Shown here one piece after another: positions 12,241-24,100 of a stretch of DNA of 64,000 bases. The notes below the pieces were generated by a model that was given only the letters and a program-made list of their open reading frames with translations, was not told where the DNA came from and searched no databases. The DNA comes from Mercurialis annua. Lineage: Eukaryota > Streptophyta > Magnoliopsida > Malpighiales > Euphorbiaceae. The number at the start of each line of letters is the position of its first letter. The first letter of the stretch is position 1. The translations under genes were made by a program, and so were the position numbers. The stretch lies in NCBI RefSeq assembly GCF_937616625.2, contig NC_065570.1, positions 8,318,001 to 8,382,000 of the forward strand, written 5' to 3'.

Positions 12241-12524
12241 CTTTAAAGTTTGCCATAAATTATTGAGATGTCTTTATTATTGAAAATCAAAATTAGAGAT
12301 TTGAAAAAAAAAAGTTCGAATTTTGAAGTCGATTTAAGTGACTGAAGTTAATCTTGATGTTTAGAAGTTAACCCTAGTGCTAAATAAACAGCAAACAGAT
12401 GAATAATGCTTGTTTCAATGTATATTATGGCTGTTTTAATACTGGATAATGATATTTTCAGCTTTATAGTTTGAGATTTTGCTCTGATTGTGTACATTCA
12501 TAATTGTTGTTTTTTGTTACAGAA

Positions 12525-12590
12525 AATGGATGTGGGATCGTGCCCGAAGGTTCACTAACTGCAGCTGAGGAAAGAATATCCTTCGATTAA
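12525..12590 (+). pseudogene. LUC7-like U1 snRNP protein exon relic
   Basis: After an acceptor-like TTACAG, the frame reads KMDVGSCPKVH, stop, LQLRKEYPS. This matches the conserved first zinc-finger segment of LUC7-family splicing factors (MD-G-CPKVHSLQLRKEY in plants), with the serine codon changed to TAA at 12556-12558. Similarity ends soon after 12580. LUC7 proteins belong to the U1 snRNP and help choose 5' splice sites. Only this exon fragment is visible. The match is from memory of the family, over about 20 residues. Confidence 0.5.
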
Positions 12591-12949
12591 CTTTTTTTAT
12601 GCATATGCAATCCTTGCAGTATGTTATGACTAGTTAGGAGCCAATTGAAAGCCAATGTTATGCTATTGAGTGTCTTGGTAGTTTGTTGAATGTGATAAGA
12701 GAATCGGTAAAGAGTGGATGGAAACGAATCACGGGCCAATTGATAGTTATGTGCTCTATGATCAAGACCAACATGTCCATGCTGATGTTTAGGAAGGCCA
12801 AGTATATACAAAGCAACATTTTTGTCCATACCCGATCTTATAAGGGATTAATAATAATGTAAAACCATTTGCTGTGGCACATGTAAAGAGTCTAAATAAT
12901 GAGCTTATAAATAAAAGCTTTGCTAGTGATGCAAATATATGATTCATCT

Positions 12950-14390
12950 TCTACTAGTTGTATTGCTAATGATGTTTGGTTAAATGTGTATCTAAAATGT
13001 ATCATTGTTGTATTTTTCTATGTATTATGTGATATTTGTTAGATGTATCTGAAACGTGTCATCCTATGATGTTTATTAATATATTTTTTTTATTGATTTT
13101 TCTTTTATGTTTTTGTTTTGTTTTGTAGTTTAATAGTTTTATCAATATATATTATAAGAAGTTTAGATTATTTATTTTATTTCGAAGAATGTAGCGGAGC
13201 TGTATTTGAGACGTATCGGTGTTATTTTTTAAATGTATCTGAAAGTTTTTAAAATGCATACGACTTATTTTTTAGACGTATCTGAATTATTTTTGAAATT
13301 TCAATTTTTTATACATATTAGAAAATTATAAAAATTTACATTTTTGATTTAAACTCATATGTGTAAGATTAACTTAAACCGGTGCTAAATTTAGTGAAAG
13401 CATTATATAATTATTGAATTAATTTATTATGTATATATTATGTATATACATAATGATGTATACATCGTATATATACACCACCGACACATTGTAAATAGAT
13501 CGTCGACACATTATAAATACACCACTAATACATTGTAGATACATATTCTTTTTTTATTATTATTTAAACAAAATGAATTTCGTTGATACACCATTGATTA
13601 TAAATTTTAGAATCCATCTCCAACTCAGAATTATTATTTTCAACAAAATAATTTTCAAATTGACCGATACATGTGTGTATTAGTGATATATAGATGATAT
13701 TTTTCCGATACGTAGCAGATACATAGATGATACATGTTTAAATTTTTTAGATTATTTTAACGAATTAAATTTTAAAATGACGGATACATTATCGATACAT
13801 CGTAATACATTACCGATACATCATAAGTACACCATCGATACATCATAAATATAGATGAGAAAAATTAATAATAAAATTTTAATACATTACCGATGTATCA
13901 TCTATATCTTGCAATACATTGTAAATACATGGCCGATACATCGTAAATACATTATATATATAAACAATAAATTGAGCTAAAAAGAAAAACCTCGTGCAAC
14001 ATGGAAAAATAAAAGGACGTAGCAAGCATCAAATATTTAATAGGAAAACACGTTTTTTAAATACAGATATTGAATACGTATTAGAAGCAATTTATATATA
14101 TAATTTATATATGACTGATACGTATATTTTTAATCCATAATATATACACTTTTTTATAACGTAATTTATGCGTTTTAAAGCATGTGATACATATATCTTT
14201 AAATTTAAAATATATTATACATATACACATAAATAGTACCTAAAATAATATGTGTGTGTGTATATATACACACATAAATTTATTTATTTATTTATATTTT
14301 TAAAAATATGAAAAAATGAACCAGTGACACATTCCGGATACGTATCAGATACATAGCTGATACATAACTGATACATGTTTAAATTATTTT
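12950..14390. repeat. GATACAT/ATGTATC-rich repeat region
   Basis: A stretch of about 1.4 kb without a gene, dense in the heptamer GATACAT and its complement ATGTATC. At least seven GATACAT copies lie between 13715 and 13945 alone, often as CCGATACATCGTAAATACAT. A TG/TATA/CA palindromic microsatellite sits near 14250-14275. The same word recurs throughout the introns and spacers of the MULE at 26984-35015, so this may be a relic of a related element. Confidence 0.55.
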
Positions 14391-14394
14391 GACA

Positions 14395-14480
14395 TGTTAG
14401 ATTCGCTGACACGCGCTGACGCGTCACTGACGCGCGTGTCAGACGCGATTCTGACGCATGTCAGACGCGTTTTTGACCAG
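14395..14480. repeat. TGACGCG/CGCGTCA cluster
   Basis: About 85 bases carry repeated GACGCG and CGCGTC words, including the palindromes ACGCGT and GACGCGTC. The stretch is far more CpG-rich than its surroundings. It sits at the boundary between the GATACAT region and the eIF5B upstream region. It could be the end of a decayed repeat or a regulatory cluster; sequence alone does not decide. Confidence 0.45.
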
Positions 14481-14820
14481 TTATGACACGTTTTTTTTAC
14501 CTTTTTTTTTGCTTTTTATGTGTGCCATGTGTCTCCTATTTAGTGGTTTGGTTAGAATATGTAAACTTTTATCTTTTTTTGGTATCAATGTAAATTATTA
14601 GGTTGGTGTGTATTTTTGTTATTTTCTATTTAAATAGTAATATTTTTGTGGTTTTCTCTCAATTTTTATTAAATTTAGAACATGCAATATATTTTGTCTG
14701 GAAAATGAAAACCTAATCTAATATTCAGTATATAACGTTTAGTACCATTTCAATTCCTATTTTTTTTTTTATTTCTTCCACCACTACTGTTTTTCTTCCC
14801 TGTAAAACAATTTTTTCGCA

Positions 14821-14878
14821 GCCACAGCTCCGCCTCCGATTGACGTCGCTGCTCAATTATCCAGAGGGCACGGCACGA
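14821..14878 (+). promoter_or_regulatory. 5' UTR leader exon of eIF5B copy 1
   Basis: The segment CTCAATTATCCAGAGGGCACG with a donor GT at 14879 is conserved upstream of the second copy (about 42800-42904, donor at 42905). In both copies the start codon is about 310-320 bases further on, behind a T-rich stretch. This points to a non-coding first exon and a 5' UTR intron. The upstream end and the acceptor are not fixed. Confidence 0.45.
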
Positions 14879-15187
14879 GTATGTTCTTGATTTTATTCTC
14901 TTTTTATTTTCATCTCTGATTATTAGTTTTTTACGTATTTATTTATCTAATTCAATTTGAACCATTGGCGATGATTCTCAATTTAATTTCTCTGTTTACT
15001 AGATGTTTATCTTCGTGTAGTATTGTCTGTTTAGATCTGTTATGAAGTTAGGTTTTAATGGCGGATTATCCATTATGTGTATGTATGTGTTTTGATTTTG
15101 ACTGTTTATTATGTGATTAGGGTTTTTTGTTCGGTCTGTGAGACAGAGAAATTAGAGGAACTGAGTTTAAGTTTGGTGTAGTACTTA

Positions 15188-18100
15188 ATGGGTCGAAAGA
15201 AGTCTAATACTGCGGTTGGTGATGAGAATCCGCCTCCTCAAGGTGGCGGTGGGAAGTCGAAGAAAAAGCAAGCTGTGATTGATGATGATGAGTACGCTAT
15301 TGAGACGGTATTATCTGAGGAGTTGAATGATGACATTCCACTTCCGGTTACCGGTAAGAAGAAAGGCAAGAAAGGGAACCAAAAGAACTCGGAGTCTAAA
15401 AATGATGATGATGAGGGAAAGGAAGAGGCTGACGATGATATTCAGGATGTAGTGTTTGCTGGAAAGAAGAAGTCGAAAGGAAAGAAGAATGGGAGTAAAA
15501 GTGTGTTTTCGACATCTCATTTTGGGTTACTTGGTGAAGGAGATGATGATGGTAACGAGGATGATGAGGAGACGTCCGAGTTAACAGGCGGTAAAGATAG
15601 TGAGGCGGAAGATGAACCTGTTGTGAGCTTCAGTGGGAAAAAAAAGTCATCAAAGAAAAATAACAAGTCTACTGGTGGTGATTTTGAACAAGAAGTTATT
15701 GATAAATCTGACGGCGATGATGCGCCAGTTATTGAGTTTACTGGTAAAAAGAAGTCATCCAAGGGTGGGAAGAAGACTGGTGGTGCTGTGTTTAAAGTGG
15801 CTACTTTTGATGGGTTAGATGACAATGAAGAGGCGAAGGATGAGGATGAAGATGACGATGCTGCCATAACTTTTTCAGGAAAGAAGAAGAAATCGTCCAA
15901 GAAGGGTGGGAGTAAGTTCAGTGCAGCACTGCTTGAAGAGGATGGCGAAGAGGCTTCTGTTTCTGTTATAACCAGCCATGACGTACCCGAAACTGAGGAC
16001 GGTGATGGGACAGCCATTTCATTTACAGGTAAAAAGAAATCGTCCAAAAAGAAGGGCAAAATCAGTGATGAGGTGCCAGAACAGCCGCCTGGAATTCCTG
16101 AAGCTAATGATGCATCAGTTAGTAAGAATGAAGAGGTAGTAGAAGCTTCAAAGAACAAGAAGAAAAAGAAGAATAAGAGTGGAAGGACTGCTCAAGAAGA
16201 GGATGATTTGGATAAAATTCTAGCAGAGCTTGGTGAGGGGCTACCTAATGGGAAGTCCTCTGCTTCTCCTCCACAGGTTGAGAGCAATCAGGTCCATCTT
16301 GAACAAGTTCTAACAGAGAATGCTTCAGGTGAGAAGGAAGGTGAGGAAGAGAAAGAAGAGTCTGCTGCAGCAAAGAAGAGGAAAAAGAAAAAAGAGAAGG
16401 AAAAAGAGAAGAAAGCTGCTGCTGCTGCTGTTTCAGAGGGGAAGGAAGAGAAAATGGAAGAAGTGAAAGCGGAGACGAATGAACTGAAAAAGAATGATAC
16501 AAAAGGTAAAGCTGCGGATAAAAAATTGCCCAAGCATGTCAGAGAGATGCAAGAGGCACTTGCTAGGCGAAAAGAGATGGAGGAGAGGAAGGCTAGAGAA
16601 GAAGAGGAGAAGAGAAGGAAGGAAGAAGAAGAAAAGCTTAGGCTAGAAGAACTTGAGAGGCAAGCAGAAGAGGCTAAACGCCGGAAGAAGGAAAGGGAAA
16701 AAGAGAAACAGTTGAAGAAGAAACTAGAAGGCAAACTCTTAACAGGGAAGCAGAAGGAAGAACAACGGCGGTTAGAGGCTATGAGAAACCAAATACTTGC
16801 CAATGCTGGTATTACTATCTCGGCAGCTGACAAAGAAGGTGCACCAACAAAACGGCCGAAGTACCAGAATAAAAAATCAAAACCTACTGGTCAACATGTA
16901 AATGGTGATGCCGCAGCTAGATTGGAGGAAAATATGGAAGCTAAAGAAGAAAAGCAAGGACAACAAGACACTAAGATTGAGGTAGAATCAGCGGAGCTAG
17001 ACAAGGTTGTAGAAGAGGAACCTATGACTGTGGAAGATAATGCAGAAATTGCGACTGAGGAAAACGGGATGGAGGAAGATGAAGACGATGAGGAGTGGGA
17101 CGCAAAGAGTTGGGATGATGTTAACCTTAATGTTAAAGGTGCATTTGATGACGAGGAGACTGATTCTGAGTCCCAAAAGAACGAGAGAAGAAATGTTGCT
17201 TTGGCTTCTCGCAAAACAGGTTTGATATATATATTCTAATCTGCCTTATAATAAAAAGTTGTCTTGTTGTCTCTTGTACAACACTTTCCTTGTACTTGTT
17301 TATTGATATTGGATTTTGCACTGTCATGAGTATTTATTATTTTTTCTCAGACCCCCCTCCAGCTGCCAAGTCATCAGTTGCAGCCCAAAAACATGCTCCT
17401 TCACACCCTGTGGTTGAAACTACGGATAAAAACAGGACGAAAGATGCTGCTGCAAAAAAGAAAACATCACCTTTAGATGCCATTCCTAAAGAAGGTGAAG
17501 AAAATCTTCGTTCTCCAATATGCTGTATTATGGGTCACGTTGACACTGGTAAAACCAAACTGCTGGATTGTATCCGAGGCACGAATGTCCAGGAAGGTGA
17601 AGCTGGGGGTATCACACAGCAGATTGGTGCAACATACTTTCCTGCTGAGAACATAAGAGAGAGAACCAAGGAATTGAAAGCTGATGCAAAACTGAAAGTT
17701 CCCGGTCTATTGGTCATTGATACACCTGGCCATGAATCATTCACTAATTTGCGTTCAAGGGGCTCTGGTTTGTGTGACATCGCAATCTTGGTTGTGGACC
17801 TTATGCATGGTTTGGAGCCACAAACAATAGAATCACTTAATCTCTTGAAATTAAGGAACACAGAATTTATTGTTGCATTGAATAAGGTGCTGTGACAATA
17901 TCTGAATCATTTATTCAGGCTCTCTATAACAATGCTATTTGCTCATCTTTCTTTCATGAACTTTTCAGGTGGACAGGCTCTATGGATGGAAAGTTTGTCG
18001 CAATGCGCCGATAGTGAAGGCAATGAAGCAACAGTCTAAAGATGTGCAAAATGAATTCAGTAGGAGGCTTACAGAGGTCATGCATATTTAATTAATTTTT

Positions 18101-21100
18101 TCTTACTAGGTTTTGTTTATTTGTAAGAATACCTGTGCTTATGATCATAATTTTTGCTTTTGTTTGATTCAGATTATAACTCAGTTCAAGGAGCAAGGAC
18201 TGAATACTGAGCTATACTATAAAAATAAGGACATGGGAGAAACATTCAGTATTGTTCCTACAAGTGCTATTAGGTATATTGTTAATCCTAGGTCTTCTCT
18301 TTTCTGCACTCCTTTGAATCTGACATCCATTTTTTTCTACCTTAACTATTTTATTTTTCTATTTGGCCCTTTCTTGTGGACTACATTGCACGGAAACAGA
18401 TACGGATATTTATACTGTAGAACAGTTGTTTTTTCTTTAAAATTGAAGAAACAAAAATGTAGGGGAAACTTGTAAATAATAATAAAAAAAAGTTTAATTT
18501 TTTTTATACAAATAAACTAGGCTTAATGTCTTAAAAAATTACCAAATCTTTGCGAGTCGTGTGACTCATGTCAATTCTAATTAAATCTTTCAAAACCATC
18601 CCATTTAGCTCGTTTTGGCCCTTTTGGGATATTATGTTTCTTTTATAGCCATTTTGTAAAATAAATTCGGTTTTTTTACTTGATGACCGTCAATAATGTT
18701 GCCAAAAAACCGGTTTATTTTCAAAAATGTGTATTAAGAGAAACACAATATCTCAAAACAGGCTAAATGATGTGATTTTGAAAGGTTTGGTTAAAATTGA
18801 CCTGACCCGCAAATGCTTGATATTTTTAAGACTTAGACAAACAGACTACTATATATTTAGGACAATTAATGACATCTATCATTTGCATATAATTAATATT
18901 TTGATCTATACTCCCTTTCCAGAATTGATATGCTGATTTTATTTGGGTGTTCCAAACTATAGTCTTATTTTCATTTTTTTGAAGTTGGTTAACTAGATAA
19001 ATATCTAAATTACCCATAATTGAATTAGTTTTTAATAACTAAATTAAATTGATTTTGGCTTTGATAAACATCAATAATTAATGATTTTTGATAATTTTAA
19101 TATTAAACATAGTTCATAACTTCATATGCAGTTTATGAGTTATTTTGGATCACTGTTTCTGGAATGGTGAAAGATTAATTTTTAAAAAGGGTATGATAGG
19201 TAGTTTGTATAATGTTAACTAAAATTATATTTCTTAAAATGTTATTAATTTAAATAAGCTTATCGATTGTGGACGGATGAATTATTTAATAATAAATTAT
19301 CTTCAAATTATATAACCATAATTGAAATGAATATTATAAAGTTATAATTATAATAAAAACATAATATAACCCAGTAAAAGATAAAAGATAATATCTGTTT
19401 ATGGATTATTTGTTTAGATATCTTTTATAGGAAACAGTTTCTATTAGAAAAGAGATTTAATTTTTGTTATTTACTGAAACTGTCCCTTTTTCCTATTGGT
19501 TTCGGGGAATTTCGGTAACTTAAATGTTTGAAAAACGGAAAACTGTAGTTTTCTCAAGGTTTCCGTGGATCATAGCTTGTGGGTGCACTTATGTCTTTTT
19601 TGCTTATTACAGTGGAGAAGGCATTCCTGATATGTTACTGTTGCTTGTTCAATGGACTCAGAAAACCATGGTCGAGAAACTCACATATAGCAATGAAGTG
19701 CAGGTAGTCTGTTCTCTGACTTTTTACTCTTGCAGTCACAGGAATGCTTTAAGATATCTGATTGCTGTTCTGTTCCATCTGCCAGTGTACGGTGTTGGAG
19801 GTTAAGGTTATTGAAGGCCATGGAACAACAATTGATGTCGTGTTAGTTAATGGGGTGCTTCATGAAGGAGATCAAATTGTTGTGTGCGGCTTTCAGGCAA
19901 GCTCAAACACTATTTCTGTTTAAGATATGAAATGGTCATTTATTGTCTTTTTAAATGAATTTGCTTTCTAGGGGCCTATTGTTACCACTATTCGAGCTCT
20001 GCTGACACCTCACCCAATGAAGGAACTTCGGGTCAAGGTGTGTGCTTATCTTTTGTTAATATTTTCTTACCATGTGTATTTACTTTGTAGTTCTCTTGTT
20101 GGATGAACATTCAAAAAGTCAATTTGAATTTGGTATATCAGCTAGCAGTTTATATCGGAATTAGAAATATTTTGGTGTGTCCAGGATTGGTAGCTTTACA
20201 TGGTTTTGCATGCTTATAAGATTTAATCATTCTTCTCTGTGGAACCTGTTGAAGACTTGAAGTACATTAGAATTATGCCGTTTTTTTAATTGAATGAACT
20301 GCAAAATTGGCCAGCCAATCAATAAAATTATATCCTATTCACTTATCTAAATGAGCATCTAAAATGGTTGCAATTTGAGAACTACCTGGAATGAAATATG
20401 CTGACCACTTATGCTATCCTTCCCCTTCCTTTTTGAAAGAAAGTGCTGATGATATGAAATTTTCATTTGTTAGAGAGCTTTTAATCTTATGAATTTCTTT
20501 CAAGTTGTGCGACATTTTGTAGTCCTCGATTTCCTTTGCTGATTATATTTGTGGAATTTTTGGGACTGGTAAAATAATAAGATTTAAGATAGTATTTCTC
20601 TAAGCTTAGCAGTAATAAAGTAAAAACCATTAATGCAGAAGAAGTGCATAACTATTGTATCGAATAATGCTTAACAACCCTAATTTGAAAGCTGCAAGAA
20701 TTCGGGATAATTGCCTTGTCCTTTAATGGATTAAAAGAGAAAGCTTGCTCCTTAGGAATATGGACTGGTGACTGGTCTATACCCATCCAATATCTTGAAA
20801 GATTAGCAGAAGGTCTTGGTAGGATTTGTCTTTTGACTCTCACATAAATGAAATTGTGATCTGTTGTTGCATTTGGTTGAATCCAAGATTGGATTTCAAC
20901 TGCTGAACACAGTGAGAGGAGTCATTAATCTACTGCTATTGTACCGAAAAAATCAATATATTTCTGGTTTCCAAATAAGATGAATGCAATGCTTTTGGGG
21001 TTTCCTGATTTGTCTTGGTTAATGTAACTTATTTTTTGTACCACATTATCTGTCATTTTATTCTATGGGGGAGAGTCAGAGATTTGTTGATTTAGATATT

Positions 21101-24100
21101 TATATTTTCAATGTTTTTTTTTGGTTTGGATTTTAATTTTAATTTTTTTTAATTAATTTCTTCTTTTAGAAAATTTTAATCTTACTTTTTGGTCAGAACT
21201 TGTTACTTAGATATGAACATTAATATTTGCTTTTAGATTTTTGCTACAATTTTTTCAATATTAACGTTTCAGGTTCCAAGCTCTCATATTTCCAGAACTT
21301 TCAAAAGTATATATATCGCGTGCATGCATCCTTCTTAATGTTTGTCAAGTCATGTGTTGATTTTGGTATTCATGCATCTGCTTTGTTTACAAGAAATCTT
21401 TGTTTAAGAACTTCTCATGGTTTAATTCAGGAACCATGCTCTCTGTTATCGGAATAGCTTCTAAAATTCTAATTCTTCTCTGTCCCATAAATTATGTAGT
21501 AATTTGGTTATTATCTGAATTCAGGGTGCGTATCTACACCACAAAGAAATCAAGGCTGCTCAGGGTATCAAGATCAGCGCACAGGTGATGCAGTAGCGCA
21601 TTGAGTTGAATTGCCAAGTTTATGAAAAATATGTAGACTCTATACATTGTCATTATGTATTTCTAATTTTTATGAACTTATACTAACAGGATGTCCTGTG
21701 TGCTGATCTTTTTTGATGCAGGGCCTTGAGCATGCTCTTGCTGGCACAGGTCTATATGTAGTGGGACCAGAAGATCATTTGGAACAAGTCAAGGAAGCAG
21801 CGATGGAAGATGTGAGATCGGTGATGAACCGGATTGAAAAGAGTGATGAGGGAGTCTATGTCCAAGCATCCACCTTAGGGTCATTGGAAGCATTGCTGGA
21901 GTTTTTGAAGACACCAGCGGTTAACATTCCTGTTAGTGGCATAGGCATAGGCCCAGTGCACAAGAAGGATGTTATGAAGGCCAGCGTAATGCTTGAGAAG
22001 AAAAAGGAGTATGCCACTATCTTGGCATTTGATGTTAAGATGGCACAAGAGACTCGGGAACTTGCAGAGGAACTTGGTGTTAAGATTTTCATGGCTGACA
22101 TCATTTATCACTTATTTGATCAATTCAAGGCTTATATTGACAATCTGAAAGAGGAAAAGAAGAAGGAAGCTGCAGATGAAGCTGTGTTCCCTTGCATTCT
22201 TAAGATTATACCAGATTGCGTCTTTAACAAGAAAGATCCTATTGTCTTGGGAGTTGAAGTTTCCGAAGGCATACTTAAGGTGTGTAATACTTTTAAAAGG
22301 CGTAGCAAAGATATTAATTTAGTTAAAGTTATTTTGGTTCGGATGGCTTTCATCATGTGCTTAAATGCCTGTGATTTGCCCGTATGTTATTATGGGTATG
22401 TGGCCTTGGCTGTCAACTGTCAGATGAATGTGGATTTTTAGCCCATGTTAGTTTTTTCTAAATATATTTCTCTGCTAGTAATAAGATCTATATATTTACA
22501 AATAATCAATCCAGAACTTGGCTACACACATTATGTTGCCTATTTTGCTACATATTTTTATGAGTAATTTGTCAGTTTGTTTATTAGAAATGATGCCGAT
22601 GCCTTTGTATTAAGCTGTTAGCATCATTATGTACTCACTCACACTATAGGCTATATGTATTTTGAAAACGGTTACACACGCGTACGCACAAACTCTGTAG
22701 ATTATATGTATTTTGAAAAGGGTTATTTTGTACGTAAAATAATTGTAGCTGAATCTGTTTATCATCACAGGTAGGGACACCAATTTGTGTTCCTGACAAA
22801 GATTTTATTGACATTGGCCGGGTTGCTTCCGTTGAGAATAACTACAAGCCTGTTGATTATGCCAAGAAAGGCCAGAAGGTGGCAATTAAGGTTGAATTCT
22901 GGATTTTTGATCTTTTATTGTTTGCTTATGCTTTATTTTTCTGATGAATCTAGGTTCTTCCATTTTACCCTATTGGATGCTTTGTTATTTTGCAGATTCT
23001 TAACAACAGTCCGGAGGAGCAGCAAAAAATGTACGGCAGGCATTTTGATCATGACGATCTTCTTGTCAGCCATATTTCGAGGAGCTCAATTGATATTCTT
23101 AAAACTAATTACCGGGTATGTGCTTTGGAATTGAAATCTATTTTTGTTATTGGGGTATATTGTTCACGCAGAAGTTTTTGAAGTGTTTCATGATCGTTTT
23201 TTTGTTTTATATATGATTAGTTTATTTAATGATTTTCAAAATAAAAATAAAATAAGTGGATTGGTCTACCAATTTACCATACTGTCATTAGTGTTTACTG
23301 ATTTTCTGATATTGACTTCTGTTTTTTTTTTATTATTATATCTAGAGATATTTTGCTTTATGAACATGGGGGTAATTATTTTTGGGTTTTTTTCAGATAT
23401 CTTAGTTCGTTGATTATTCTAAATTTTAGGATTGTAGGCAGTAGAAAAAAATGATAAAGCTTTGGCATTGAACACAATCATGAAAAAAGCAGTGAATGAA
23501 CTAATTAGTTACTCTACTAGTTTCAAAAAAAAAAATTAGCTACTCTACAAGTTTTATTGAATATGCCTTTTATAGAAAATAGATAATATTCACTTTAGCC
23601 CTATGTTGCACGGAATTGGGAAAACTGATCTGTTCAAAATATAAGAAACGGAAACATGAAAAAACTTGTAAATAATTAAAATATAGGGATATACTTATAT
23701 ATTGTAAAAATTAAAAAAATTTACAATGTTAAATTTTATTAATAAAAAATATATCTTCATGCAAGTAAATTAATATATATTTATGATAACTAATAAAATA
23801 ATTCATTTGAATATAATGAAAATCATAATTCATAATAAATAATAATATGGATTATATAGATAGTATTTTTAGAGAGATGATGAATTTTTGTTTGGGAATT
23901 GTGATTAAACATGGATAATAAAGAATGTGATAACTAATTAAATTTTTAATTTTATTTATAAATTACACTTTAGGATTTATTTTTTTAGGAAATTCGTTTT
24001 CTAATAGGTAATGGCAAACGGCTCTAAAATGTTTCCTAGGAGTTTCGGAGTCTTAAAAACGAAAATATTTCCAAAATGGGGAAACACATCTTCCTCAAGG

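Noticed and set aside
15517..16158. Long minus-strand open frame over eIF5B exon 1 (also 16288-16833 and 43214-44149)
   Set aside because: They lie exactly antisense to Lys/Glu/Asp-rich eIF5B coding sequence; the Ser/Phe/Leu-rich products are what GAA/AAG/GAT codons give in reverse.
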